From contig JANIIK010000697.1 of the NCBI GenBank assembly GCA_027704905.1, forward strand, positions 1-64,000: DNA of 64,000 nucleotides. The letters run 5' to 3'. The notes beneath the pieces are model-generated. The model had not been told where the DNA came from. It worked only from the letters and a program-made list of their open reading frames with translations, and ran no database searches. Positions within the stretch are counted from its first letter, which is position 1. Every line of letters starts with the position of its first letter. The translations under genes and the position numbers were made by a program. This DNA comes from Muraenolepis orangiensis. Lineage: Eukaryota > Chordata > Actinopteri > Gadiformes > Muraenolepididae. Of this stretch, positions 1-10,844 are shown piece after piece.

Positions 1-330
1 ACACTCCAACAAGGGAAGATAAAAACCCACAGGCTCTAGCTTCATCGCTAGAACGTTGTTTGGGTGTCGGGGAGTGAGGTTTACTCACTGAGCAGCAGAA
101 CCGGCTGGTTACCGTTACACTCACCCCCCCTAGACCTCACTCTTATCCGGGTCACAGCACCAATGTAACCGTGAGTGTCCCGCACTGGGCTCCAACTCAC
201 GACCCCCCGACATGAGAGGCAGATGCTTTAACAAGGGAAGCTTAAAACTCACAGGCTCTAGCTTCATCGCTAGAATGTCTTTTAGGTGTGGGGCACGTGA
301 GGATCCATTACTCATATCCATCAATGACCA
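1..330 (-). repeat. Unit junction block with minus-strand tRNA-like repeat (U1)
   Basis: The block contains CTCCAACTCACGACCCCCC followed by ACATGAGAGGCAGATGC at about 169-225. Read on the minus strand this resembles a tRNA with the B-box-like string GGTCGTGAGTTGGAGCC. The tRNA-like part is preceded by a degenerate copy of the pair 'CACAGGCTCTAGCTTCATCG' and 'CTAGAACGTT'. The same block opens U2 (15115) and U4 (47210), and a related version opens U3 (31085) and U5 (63195). It therefore marks the unit boundaries. It is more likely an old SINE than a working tRNA gene. Confidence 0.55.
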
Positions 331-828
331 TGAATTTTAACTCAGTGCCATTGTGCCAACGCTTCTGTTTCTGGAGCAGAACACAGTGCACTCATGTGTG
401 TAGAGAAGTGGGGGGAAAGCAATTTACCAGAAGGTTAAGGGCCAAGAATGAATGAATGAATGAATGAATGAATCATGGTAAATGGATATCGGCGTTCAGT
501 AAGATCCACAGTTGCGCGTTAAAAGCTGTCCGAAACTCCCGCTTGCTGGAGGAACATCAGTTAGTTACAGTTAGTTAGGGTTAGTTACTGGGGGTCAGTT
601 CAGTCGCTGTTATTTCGCTCGAGGCACAACTGGCGTCTTCCTCATTCAGAAATGTCTACATTAGCATTTTAAACATTGTATGTAAATACAATTGTACGTA
701 TGTAAACATATGATAATAAATTATATTCTATGCATCTGAGTGGAATTAGAGATTGTTGGTGTGCTGGTCAAATGTGTCCATTACTCGTTCAGTCGATCAA
801 ATATTTACCACATAAAGCTTGGGAAGTG
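331..828. other. Unit 5' flank, no gene seen
   Basis: The stretch holds a short GAAT tetranucleotide run (about 449-473) and sequence shared with the same position of U2, U3, U4 and U5. No reading frame with protein-like composition or splice context was found. Confidence 0.5.
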
Positions 829-1071
829 GGCGGCACTAGCTCAGTCAGTTGGGACTTGGATTGGGAACCAGAAGGTCACCGGTTCAAGTCCCCTGAAACA
901 CCTGGGCACTGCCGAGATGCCCATAAGCAAGGCACCAGACCCCTACACTGCTCGCCGGGCACTGCATATACAATAGCTGCCCACTGCTCCTAATACTAGG
1001 ATGGGTTAAATGCAGAGAAACTAATTTCACTGTGTGTACATGTATGCGACCAATAAAGAGGACTCAATCCT
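829..1071 (+). mobile_element. tRNA-derived SINE (U1, first copy)
   Basis: Box A-like TAGCTCAGTCAGTTGGGAC and box B-like GGTTCAAGTCCC lie about 40 bp apart. They are followed by a tRNA-unrelated body (GGGCACTGCCGAGATGCCC) and the 3' block TGCTCCTAATACTAGGATGGG, then ATTTCACTGTGTG and an AATAAA-containing tail. This organisation is known from fish SINEs of the AFC/V-SINE type. The small reading frames across it are not genes. Confidence 0.85.
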
Positions 1072-1089
1072 CCAAATTTAGATTTTAAA

Positions 1090-1285
1090 AGTGCAAACAT
1101 TTGATTGACACCTCTGGCTGCAACTGAACGATCATTTGAAGATGTGACAATGAAAATCCTCAGTGGAAGCTCTGGTTTGATGCAACATGAGATAAAAGTG
1201 CCATGGCAACCAGTCAGCCCGCCTCTTTGCATGAAGACCACGTACTTCATCTGAGTTAACACCAGACGGACTAACAGAAGAGACA
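1090..1285 (+). promoter_or_regulatory. Conserved promoter block of V-only gene (U1)
   Basis: About 190 bp directly upstream of the start codon is conserved in all four units, more so than the adjoining SINE. It contains GTGCCATGGCAAC (1198-1210), which resembles an RFX X-box palindrome, and CTTTGCAT (1225-1232), one base from the octamer ATTTGCAT. Both motif types occur in immunoglobulin and MHC promoters. The assignment rests on motif resemblance and conservation only. No TATA box is obvious. Confidence 0.4.
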
Positions 1286-2457
1286 ATGATGGAGCTGGTG
1301 TTGACAAGATATTTACTTCTGAGCTCCTTAAGTAAGTACTCTCATCATGTTAACACTCACTGTCTTAAGAACTTCACTTCCAACAATAGTTATAGTTTTG
1401 TATAATGAAAGATTGTTGATATATATATTTTTTTACTCATCCGTTTTCAGCTTGGCTTGTCGTCTCGCTCCCTGAATATGGGATCATGAAGGTAGAACCG
1501 ATGGCTGATGTCACCTTGTCCTGTACCAATGTGTCCAGCTATCCAACACTGGCTTTCTGGATGAGAGCAGCTAACACATCCAAGCCCATTGTCCTCTCAT
1601 CTGTGTTTGGAACTGATTATAAGACAGGGAGACACAGTGATGGTTTCCCACAGAGTAGATTAGTAACAGAAATCAGTATCTCTTTCTTCAATCTAACAAT
1701 ACTGCAAGTGAATTCATCAGACTCTGGCTGGTATTTTTGCATGTTCTACAACAAGGGCGAGATGCTTATGGTCAATTCAACATTGTTAATGCTTCAAGGT
1801 AAGATACATGTTTTCTCTCATTATTACAATCACTTTGAAATTGAATCTGATATTTGGTTTTTACGGTGTAATATTTTTGTCTATTTCAATGGAAATGATG
1901 GAAATCACGAAGACGACGACACAAACTCTAAAAGTAAACAATAATAGTTGTATTATTATTTGTCACTTTGTATAGAGTAAGGTAACGTTGTATATGCCGC
2001 CACCAGATAAGACTTTTATAAGAAATAATCATGTTAATTAAATGCATGTTAGCTTGAATTACATCAAGCCACATAGCGCAGGCGTCTTTGAACGCAACTT
2101 TCAAAAAACACTTTTGACAAAAAAACACTGTTTAATTTACAGCTTGTTTTTGCATAAGCTCATGGTTCACATTCGACCCTACGTGTAGCTTTTGTTGAAT
2201 TACATTATTTTGTTATGTCTAAATTCTCATGAATTACATAATAATTACATAAGATTTACAATAAATATTTTAAAACAGGGACATTCTGAAAAAGTGGGGA
2301 TATTAGGCTTATTGTCTTTTGCATCATTAAGTGTACAATTGACCTATTTTATAGCCTAACAATTATGCTTCTCGTATATAGTTATAGTATGCTTTTGGTT
2401 CCTGAATATATACTGTTTTGCATACGATAAGAATGAAAGAAAACAAAATACTCAATG

Positions 2458-2501
<44 letters not shown>

Positions 2502-4515
2502 ATATATATAGTATATCTACAATGTTTTTTAAATGTCTTGTATTGTATTGTTGATCTGGTCAGTGAATAACCAAAATAAATACAAATCCCCAGCCTTTAT
2601 TAGAGGGAAAATGCAAGGGTCAACTTGTAACAAGTAGTCTCCTCTGTTAAGTCACAAAGCGGCATTTGTAAGCAAAGCTACTAGCCAAATAATTATGCCA
2701 TTGCTCAATATGTGAAGGTATTTGGACCAAGCACCATGCTAATGACACAGATATGTTCATTAGATTCCATCTAATCGAACCCCTTACAAAACAGAACTCT
2801 GCTACGGGTGATACAAATCTATACGCAATAATTCAATTTGATGCGTTCACATGCACCCTAAAAACCTGAAAAAAATACCTACAGCATTTGACGTCTACTG
2901 AGAGATTAACATTTAAAATGTTATGGTTATAAACACTATAGCAGCATACTGTTTTAACAAATGGCATATTGTCCAGCCCCAGTGACCACATCCACCTCAT
3001 GACCTTTTAGGCTTAGACGATGAAAAAATGTCTAAATTGTAGGCATTTATTAAATAAAAATACAAATAAAAAATTGTTGGTTTCAGAGAAAATGTAATTT
3101 GTCTGCTTGCTCTCTTACTGTTATTAATGAGTTTATAGATCAACTGATTAATCACTGAACCAACAAAACTATGTATAATACTAATGAATTAAAATAATTA
3201 GAACTGACAATTACAATTAATCCGATATTTGGTTTTTACAGGGAAATATTTTTGTCAATTTCAAAGGAAATTATATAATTCACGAAGAGGACGACACAAA
3301 CTCTAAAAGTTAACAATATATATATTTGTCACTTTGTAGTGACAGTAGTGTAGAGTAAGATAAACACATTAAATATAAACTGCATGAATATCGCAGTCAT
3401 CAAAAGACATATTTTACAGACTGCAAAGAAGTAATTATTACAATATATGTCGATAAACAGACACTTGATTTCTATTCAATCTAATATTTCGTTTTAACTA
3501 TCCATTTATTATATTTTATATACTATATATTATATATTTTTGTCCATTTAAAGAAAATGATACATTTCACAAAGGGGACAACATCATCTCTAACAGTTAA
3601 GACACTTTAAATATTATTATTTGACCGTTTTTATTGATTAAGACAATAATAATTAAGACATTAAAGACACATTCGAAACCGCTAACACATTCATTTGCCG
3701 TAATTTAAAAAAATGTATTTTGCAGACAAAGAAGAAATTCTCACATATGCGCCGTAACCCTCTCTCATTATTGCATATATGTTGATGAATAGAATGTTTT
3801 GTTAAGATGAATTAAATGTATACACAGATAAATATATTTCTTTCTCCTCTGTTCTTATTTGAATGGCGATGAAGAGGATGACACCAACGCTAAGAGTGAC
3901 GTAAAATTACATGATTATCGAATCATTGAATTAATAAAAATATATCTTATTGATCACATTGTCTCAGAAACTGAGCCAATGTGTCCTCTGTTCCAATGTA
4001 GGAACCCTTGATGAACGCTGGATCATGGTCGGTGTAATCCTGGGTGTCGCCATTGTTGTTGTTCTGGTCATCTTGGGTCATTCAAAAAATAACACAGAAA
4101 AACAGCCAACTCCAGAGAGGTAGGCTCATTCTAACTCGACTTTGTGGCACCTGTGGCATAGATAGCATATCATGGGTAATATATAGTGTTGTTTATCGTA
4201 TATAATTGTTTAGTATAGTATTGTATATTAGTATATTAGTATATTTGTATATTGTTGTTTAAGTTCATACTGCGGGATCACCTTGCATCTTGTGCATTTG
4301 AATTCAGTACAAATGATGGTGAGGTCTGCAGGTCAGCACAGTTCCTGATAGGTTGTTTAAGTAGCTAAGCGTGTTTAAGTTATTTAGGTATGTACGCTTT
4401 GGTCCTTTAAATGTAAATTGTGTAGAGTATTTGAAGAGAGTTCAATCCATGATATATTTGGTGTATTTCTGTATTTCCCAGCTTGAGGACCAAGTTGACT
4501 TACTCAATGTTCTGA
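1286..4515 (+). CDS. V-set Ig-superfamily membrane receptor, short-tail type (U1)
   Basis: A split gene for a cell-surface protein with one V-type Ig domain. Proposed coding exons are 1286-1331 (leader, MMELVLTRYLLLSSL), 1451-1798 (V domain), stalk exons 3267-3308 and 3554-3595, 4002-4119 (transmembrane) and 4482-4515 (tail). All internal junctions keep the frame, giving about 209 aa. The V exon has TLSC, the core W of AFW, five N-glycosylation sequons and the DSGWYFC motif. The membrane helix is WIMVGVILGVAIVVVLVILG and the tail ends SLRTKLTYSMF-stop, with one tyrosine. Two further stalk exons (1892-1933, 3866-3895) have lost their AG acceptor (AATG instead of AAAG or GAAG). The tandem linkage to NITRs suggests an immune receptor. 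The ligand and exact family are unknown. Intron 2 is long (about 1.5-2 kb), and the final exon pair is inferred from phase alone. Confidence 0.6.
1984..2010 (+). pseudogene. Stub of the lost long-tail exon (U1)
   Basis: Encodes NVVYAATR and a TAA stop, identical to the last codons of the tail exon of the U2 gene (17811-17942). About 0.8 kb that holds the membrane exon and the rest of the tail in U2 is missing here. The preceding TAAG could act as a weak acceptor in the right phase, which would give a membrane-less product. That is speculation. Confidence 0.6.
2459..2518. repeat. (TG)n/(TA)n microsatellite
   Basis: A run of TG followed by TATATA. The same locus is present in U2 (short, 18355), U3 (34484) and U4 (49624) with different lengths. 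Confidence 0.9.
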
Positions 4516-4680
4516 AGAACGATCCAAACACGAAGATACCGGGAACAACCCAGAAGCTCACTTTTTGTATGCATTTTTCTATACATATTTTTGTATACAT
4601 GTAATTCACGTTTGATGAGTTTATGTTCCTTCCTTTTGTCATCATCATGAAATTGTCTAACAACTGCAGTAGTGCAATAT

Positions 4681-4715
4681 GATCAATTGTCTACATCAAC
4701 TGTAGACAATTGATC
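4681..4715. other. Perfect 15-bp hairpin, 5-nt loop (U1)
   Basis: GATCAATTGTCTACA is followed by the loop TCAAC and then its exact reverse complement. The hairpin lies just past the last exon of the V-only gene and is unchanged in U3 and U4. Confidence 0.7.
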
Positions 4716-4759
4716 CTCCAGATTGGCTGATAATCGACACATACTGCACTTACTGACAT

Positions 4760-4765
4760 AATAAA
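4760..4765 (+). promoter_or_regulatory. Candidate polyadenylation signal (U1 V-only gene)
   Basis: AATAAA lies about 245 bp after the proposed stop codon and 45 bp past the hairpin. It is conserved at the same place in U3 and U4. Confidence 0.35.
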
Positions 4766-4789
4766 TCAACCACACAATGAAATTAACCT

Positions 4790-5170
4790 CATCCATTTGG
4801 GTTTTTGCAGACAGAAACTCTAAGTGGCGTCAGGTTGACGTGGACACAGGCATAGCTACTGACCATGGATGTATTAAAAGAACTGGATCCAGTGTTGGAG
4901 GTCCCATTCATTCATATGGAAGCTGCTCAGTGGCGCATGAAGCCCAAAAGAGTCATGCATATTCTGTCGGTGGTTTCCGGTCGTTGATTTTCCTTATATA
5001 CTGGTTCTTTAAGCCACGCCCCTCCCACAATGCCTATGAGCTTGCTCGATCGTAGCTGTTTAATCTGGTCTTGGACATGGATGTATTAAGGTTTAATCTG
5101 GTGAGTCTTATTGATGTATTAAATGAACGGTCATTATAAATAAAATTCATTCTGATGTAACCGCTATTGC
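4790..5170 (+). other. Exon-like block shared by both gene families (U1)
   Basis: An acceptor-like TTTGGGTTTTTGCAG precedes a stretch reading DRNSKWRQVDVDTGIATD. The first ~75 bp recur, with about four changes, behind the decayed NITR at 11954-12030. Beyond it a short open frame (MDVLKELDPVLEVPF...) runs through a sequence also present in U3 and U4. Function is unknown. It may be a former cytoplasmic exon or part of a dispersed repeat. Confidence 0.35.
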
Positions 5171-5464
5171 TAATGTCAATGCAACAGAGGTAAGTTAACA
5201 TTGATAATAAAGCTTAGTATGACACAACGTTACACTTAAAACGGATAGATGCCGGTTTAATCTTTGAGAATGTGTCGTATTTTGAAAGCTTGTTATATTA
5301 TCAATTATGTGAAACATCTTTAATGTATCATTCTAATCATATTCGTGTAAATTAATACATATGTCCCTCTGTATTTAGAAGACGATTTAGACTTCTGATT
5401 AGAAGTCTAAAGTAATATCAAATGGGAGTAAATTATTCAAATTACTTTCAACCACTGTGTAGAT
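5171..5464. other. Intergenic, small hairpin only
   Basis: No gene seen. An 11-bp perfect hairpin (TTTAGACTTCT, loop GATT) lies at 5386-5411. The TA at about 5353-5354 is the empty target site of the pogo-like element found in U4. Confidence 0.5.
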
Positions 5465-6311
5465 CAGGGGTACTCAACTTCAGAGGCCAAGAGGGCCACA
5501 TTTAAACCACAACAGGTGCCAAGGGCCAAAATTATTATTAACATATATTTGTACCATTTTATTAGCTGTATTTACTACTGCTGTTTAATATGCTGTCTTG
5601 CTTGTCATTTTTAATGCATTCCAAAGCATCATGGAATATTTAACAAATATTCTCAATTTGAGTAACAAATGTAGTGTAGCGACTGCATTTCCAAGGATGA
5701 CAAGTGTTGGTCAAGCTGATGTTTTATTAACACTGGAGTGAATAGCTTTGCATTGATGACATTGATAAAGTTTGCAATTGCTACTTATTCCTAGTGAGAG
5801 CTCTGTGTCTGCATTTCACAAATATTAATAACAATAACAATATAACAAACAACTTTATACTTATTCCTATTGAGAGCACTGAGTTTGCATTTCACAAATA
5901 TTAATAACAATAACAATATAACAAACAACTTTTTACTTATTCCTATTGAGAGCTCTGAGTCTGCATTTCACAAATATTAATAACAATAACAATATAACAA
6001 ACAACTTTTTACTTATTCCTATTGAGAGCTCTGAGTCTGCATTTCACAAATATTAATAACAATAACAATATAACAAACAGTTGTTACTTATTCCTAGTGT
6101 GAGCTCTGAGTCATTCACAAGTACTTTCAGATCTGGTTGTTGCTCAGTTGTAGCTACTCTGAGACACACATAAGTAGATCCAAAGCAGGTCAGGATTTAA
6201 TTTTTTTATTTTTATTTATTATTTTTTTTTTATTATAATTATTATGCATTCATAACCAGGCATGTCGGGGGCCACAAAATAAGCGTCTTCGGGCCGGATG
6301 CGGCCCGCGGG
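5465..6311. mobile_element. Non-autonomous hAT element, 3' end deleted (U1)
   Basis: Begins CAGGGGTACTCAACTT right after the 8-bp target duplicate GTGTAGAT and lacks any transposase frame. The interior has a 76-bp tandem repeat (about 4 copies, 5783-6110). The right terminus, present in U3, is removed here by a deletion of about 150 bp that also removes its flank. Confidence 0.7.
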
Positions 6312-6479
6312 AAAATGGTACAAGGTGGAACCTCCTACTCAGAAAGAATGGAAATATATCATACAATTGATATAATGGAAAAAAACTACATGTCGACTGA
6401 GACTACAAGAATCACAATTTGAAGACAAATGGGAGAAATGGACAACGATTACTAACTGACTTGGTACACCTGTAATAAC

Positions 6480-6870
6480 CAATAGACAAATGAGAATGTG
6501 CCTCCAAACTGCTTTTATTATGCTTCTGCCCTTGCCCTTTGGATTGTAGCCTCAAGGGATTCTTTTATGGCACTTAAAAACATATCATTCCCCAAATCTG
6601 TAAAATGTGCCAGGGCAGTCAAATTTAATGCAAGGATGCCTGACAATTTCTCCACCTTATCCTTAACACATCTGCCCATCTCTCTGTTCACCCACATTCT
6701 GGCCTTGTAAAGTTTCACGGATCTACTTTCCTCCAGTGACATCTTTCATTAATGGAGGAAAGGATGATCTTTATGTCCGGAAAGATGTCATGGAGGTGCA
6801 GCAGGTCCTGCTTCATTGCTGTGACAAGCTCCACTCCCTTGACGTTGCCAAGGTATATTTAGGTTATTGT
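6480..6870 (-). pseudogene. Decayed mobile-element ORF fragment, SGNH-hydrolase-like (U1)
   Basis: On the minus strand a broken frame reads ...MKQDLLHLHDIFPDIKI... then CHWR, and continues with KARMWVNREMGRCVKDKVE and ...GNDMFLSAIKESLE. This resembles, from memory, the SGNH-like domain often found in fish mobile-element proteins. A stop interrupts it near CHWRKVDP. The same relic is at the same place in U3 and U4. The family name is uncertain. Confidence 0.35.
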
Positions 6871-7730
6871 ATGACTTTTCTAAAAGAATAGGCACATGGG
6901 TCGGGGACAGGCGGCCCGCGGGACATTGGTGAATGCTCCCGTCCTCATTTCAAAGAGGTTTCCTAATGCCTTGATGTTGTTGTAATCAAACACTGTGGAC
7001 CAATCCTAGCCTGTGTATTCTCCTGGCTTTTTGCGGGCACTTCAGGGAAGCATGACACAGTACAAGCTCAATGTAGCTGGGCAATAGTTTAACCGTATGG
7101 ACCATACACAACAAACAACACATACTAATCACGGTATATACAGTGGTACCGCAAATAATTCTAAAATTATAGCCCACTATAAAATGTAGATTAGACTTGA
7201 TTGCCATGCGCTCCCCGGATACACTTGACATGTATGATGTAGGTCTTGATTTGGCTGATGAGGAAAACACATAGGCCTACACAGGTCATTAACCCAATCT
7301 GATTAACCCAGTATTCATTTTCACACAATTACACTTTAGGATTATGTACACATGTAATACTTAGGAATCTAATGGAACATTTTGATTCATAAAAAAATAC
7401 ATACATATATATATATACACATATATTATACACATACAATTAGGTAACCTACACAGAGTTAGCTAGAAAACAACTGAAACTAAAACCCAACCCAATGTCT
7501 TCTCATTAGGCTGCAGGCTTAGTTGGTAGTTTGAGTTCACGTTCCTTTGTGGGAAATTCCACATGAAGAGAAAGAGGCTGGATTTAAAGCGCACTTTGGT
7601 AACCAATCTGTCGTAGACAGTGGTGAAATGACTAACTAGTCGACAGCACCAGTATAAATGAAAAGAGAGTGACCAATTTACACTTTTGTACCTTGGCCTC
7701 AGCCTTTAGAGCATGACTATTTTTGCGACC
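6871..7730. other. Intergenic, no gene seen
   Basis: Contains a short GGCGGCCCGCGGGAC string reminiscent of hAT termini (6909-6925) and a small AT microsatellite (about 7395-7425). It is almost identical in U3. No convincing exon on either strand. Confidence 0.5.
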
Positions 7731-7970
7731 GGGTGGCAGAACAGCTCAGTCTGTCAGAACTTTGCTTTGGGAACCGGAAGGTTGCCGGTTCAAGTCCCCA
7801 AAACACATGTGCGCACACTGCCAAGGTGCCTTTGAGCAAGGCACAAGACCCCACACACTGCTTCCCCCCCTTGGTGCTGAATACAAAAATAGCGGACCCA
7901 CTGCTCCTAATAATAGGATGGGTTAAATGCAGAGAAACAAAAAACAAATAATTTATTGGTCACAATAAAT
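7731..7970 (+). mobile_element. tRNA-derived SINE (U1, second copy)
   Basis: Box A-like CAGCTCAGTCTGTCAGAAC and box B GGTTCAAGTCCCC, body with GCCTTTGAGCAAGGCAC and the shared 3' block (CTCCTAATAATAGGATGGG). Confidence 0.8.
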
Positions 7971-8226
7971 TTATATTTATATTTTAGCATGCCCAAAAAC
8001 ACTAACTGTAGCAAACTGTAGATGAGTGTGTGACTGTTGGCCGAAACAAATGTATTTTTATCAATAAAACCAGTGTTTTGTGTGTTCCGCATGTCTGCGC
8101 CTTCCGTGCACTCTGTTCGTGCAGACGACACAGAGCATGTGGTTTCTGTGGTCAAGGCCTTCCACGTAGCAAAGACCCCTCTGACACTGTTGACAGGATG
8201 TCGACATGGTTTCCTGTGTTGTTATG

Positions 8227-8262
<36 letters not shown>

Positions 8263-8362
8263 GTTTATTAATATATATAGTTATATATATATATATAGTT
8301 ATATATATATAGTTATATATATATATAGTTATATAACTATAGTTATATATAGTTATATATAT
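8227..8362. repeat. (GATA)n and AT-rich minisatellite at the NITR deletion site (U1)
   Basis: About nine GATA units are followed by irregular repeats of TATATATATAGT. In U2 and U4 the sequence before this point continues into the complete NITR gene. Here it passes straight to sequence that lies 3' of the NITR in U2 (about 26330). The repeat therefore lies at or next to the deletion junction. Confidence 0.7.
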
Positions 8363-9604
8363 AAGACAAATATGCCACTGAATCTCCCCAGGCACTATAC
8401 AAAAACATGCGCCATGCTTAGTGTGGGTAAGCAGAGCTGTATGACCACAGCAGCACCGTTTCCTGCGTCAAGTTTCCATTTGACACAGGAAACTCTGGCC
8501 CACACCATAAAACTGTACTTTCTTATAACCCAACAATAATCCAAATGTATAATGTAATATATTTGATTATTTTATTGTGCAAATGCGCAATTAATGCGCA
8601 AAAATAAATAATTTCTTGCTGCTCTATACCATGGTTTCTTTGTCTTACTATTAGGGTAATTAGCATATGATGTATAAAACAGCTTATGATTGCATGTTTG
8701 GCGTCCCATCTGTATGATCTGAATTTTGTTGAAAGCTGGGATAACGGACACAGTGATGTAATCATCTGTGTGAAAGCTTCAACTGAACTGTCTGCTGGTC
8801 AGTTAATTCCAGGGGGTCTATTGTACTATTGTAAGTCGCTTTGGACAAAGTGTCTGCTAAATGTAATGTAATGTCTACACACCACATGGATAGACCTAAA
8901 CATCTTCCTGACCAGTAGCACACTCCTTGGCAACCGAGGTACAACCGCAAAAAGTGGTTTCAGAGAATCGGGGGAACAAAAACCGTCAAGCAGCCGGCCG
9001 AACATCCTGAATACTCTGCATTTCCTGACGTGTTTCCAAAACCATGTCCATGTCCAAGAGCCATGGGTCGATTATCCATGGGCCTTAGTGCTCCTCATCC
9101 ATACACATACATCCATACAGTAGTACATGTACCGCCAGAAGGACACCTGGACATCCGTCACCAGTACCGAAAGCAAGGCAAGGCATAGGTGTCTTGAACA
9201 TGATACCAGAAGTGGTTTTTGGTTTTGTTGACGTTGATCAGAGTACATGGAAACATGTGTTTCACAGAAACAACCTGAGCACCGCAGCACAGGAGGAAAT
9301 GTACCCACGGTTTCGCTACCTTTGATGCAAGCCAATAGGATACTCTGGTTGTTCACAGTTTGAGGGGGGGGCTGTACAACTAGCAAGCCAGTATGATGTT
9401 AGGGGCTTCACTCACCATCATACACAAACCAAGATCACTGTGCATTTTAAACAATGTTCAGTTACTTTTCTCACCTCCATGCCATCCCGATACTTCAAGG
9501 TCTTCGAGTCCTTGCTTCAAAAATCAAATGTATATAAATATCCATAGTCTTGAAGACCAGTAAAGAACGACATGACCCTGAATGAAGGCTTGAATCCCTC
9601 TTAA
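8363..9604. other. Intergenic, homologous to NITR 3' flank
   Basis: Matches U2 26330-27785 and U3 40530-41768. Includes the fish repeat tail GTAAGTCGCTTTGGACAAA (about 8831-8850). Reading frames on both strands look like chance openings. No gene called. Confidence 0.5.
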
Positions 9605-9757
9605 TTGGTCACATACATGTACACACAGTGAAATCAGTTTCTCTGCATTTAACCATCCTAGTATTAGAAGCAGTGAGTGGGCAGCTATTGTGTATACAGC
9701 TGCCTGGGTCAAGCAGTGTAGAGGGTCTGGTGCCTTGCTCAAGGGCACCTTGGCAGT
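9605..9757 (-). mobile_element. tRNA-derived SINE, 5'-truncated, minus strand (U1)
   Basis: Reverse complement of the common SINE 3' part (CCATCCTAGTATTAGAAGCAG, then TGCCTTGCTCAAGGGCACC). The tRNA-related head is missing. Confidence 0.75.
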
Positions 9758-10844
9758 GGCAGTTCTCATTCTGTCTGCAGTCTGCAGGTGCAGGTAGAGT
9801 GCACAGCACACATGGCTTGATGGGAGGCAAGTTAAAGTGTTAAAGGGAAGATGTGAATCTGAGACCCATCTTAGACCACAGAGATTACCACCCTTGATGA
9901 CACTTATCGGCTCTTACCAATCACAGCTTCCGTAGCTTAAGGTTCAGGGGCCTATATACAGTATATATATCATTGTTTTATTGACAATTTAATTTAATCT
10001 TATTTTTGATGCCAATATTTGCATATTATTTAAAGATCAACGATTTATATACAGGTGTGTTTCACGATTCTTTGCTTCTACAATATTCGTATCGTCACGT
10101 TGACTGAAAAACAGTTTTTCTTTTTATGCCAGAAAACCAATGTTATCATAGTCGAAGCAAATGAATGGTTTGGTCATGTTCAGTTAAAAAACAATGGCAG
10201 ACACAGACAGACCTGATCAAGCCAAACCTCAATGTATATGTTGAATCCACACAAAATATAAAATCACACATTAAAATATAGGAATATCGCAATATTAACA
10301 GAATCGCACATATTGTATCAGCCCTCAAAAATCTAAATGTCTCATCGTGATGTCCCTGCTGATTCCCAGGCAAAGCTTTCCATGAGTTCAAAAACGCTTT
10401 TTGATAAAAAAATGTATTTGTCAAACTAAGCTTCCTCATCAAGTGGACATGGAAGATATTAACGGTTCCATTGTGTATTTGATCGGCAATACCATGTATA
10501 TTTTCCTATGAATACAATGTGATGTACACGTAACTGTGGAAATATGTCTCTTGCTTACCAGTCATATCATAATGAACAATTTTAGTATTCAAAACTGCAA
10601 ATACATTTACGTTTAAGGCATGTTGTGGTGCGCTACGTTTAAAACCCCACATCTGCTGCTAGAGACGATTTCCATTTTCAAGTGTCGCAGCATATTAGTT
10701 TTTAGGGGACATGTGATCCGTGTTGCCTAAATAAGACATGAACACTTGAACAGATCCGGCCAATCGAAAGACACGCTGGTGTCTGAAGAGAGCGGCTGAA
10801 AAGAGGTCGCATTCTTTCCATTGAACAGATATTTTCACACCAAG
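9758..10844. other. Intergenic, no gene seen
   Basis: AT-rich sequence shared with U3. The last ~250 bp (GCTGCTAGAGACGATTTCC... onward) are conserved in all four units upstream of the second NITR, so they may hold its former promoter. Confidence 0.45.

Larger units (their letters stand above)
1892..3895 (+). repeat. Array of stalk mini-exons (U1)
   Basis: Four similar short phase 1-1 modules occur here: 1892-1933, 3267-3308 and 3554-3595 (42 nt each) and 3866-3895 (30 nt). They encode hydrophilic, mostly acidic peptides: GNDGNHEDDDTNSK, GNYIIHEEDDTNSK, ENDTFHKGDNIISN and GDEEDDTNAK. At least the first two also share their upstream intron sequence (GATATTTGGTTTTTAC), so exon plus flank was duplicated. 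Modules 1 and 4 lack the acceptor AG here. Confidence 0.55.

Noticed and set aside
545..590. Telomere-like GTTAGGGTTAG
   Set aside because: Only one or two imperfect units, within ordinary sequence. Too short to mean an interstitial telomere.
829..930. tRNA genes suggested by box A and box B
   Set aside because: The acceptor stem is not paired, the body and tail are those of a SINE, and the same sequence recurs over a dozen times in the window.
4371..4604. 77-aa frame spanning the proposed tail exon
   Set aside because: The frame differs from that reached by phase-correct splicing from the membrane exon. The shorter LTYSMF reading was preferred.
5783..6110. CRISPR-like regularly spaced repeats (also 20161-20462 and 21118-21477)
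   Set aside because: The repeats are directly adjacent without unique spacers, and the genome is a vertebrate one.
8037..8237. Open frame MSAPSVHSVRADDTEHVVSVV... repeated in U1, U2 and U3
   Set aside because: Frame and end vary by indels between units (10-bp deletion in U1) and no family resemblance was found. It is probably repeat-derived.
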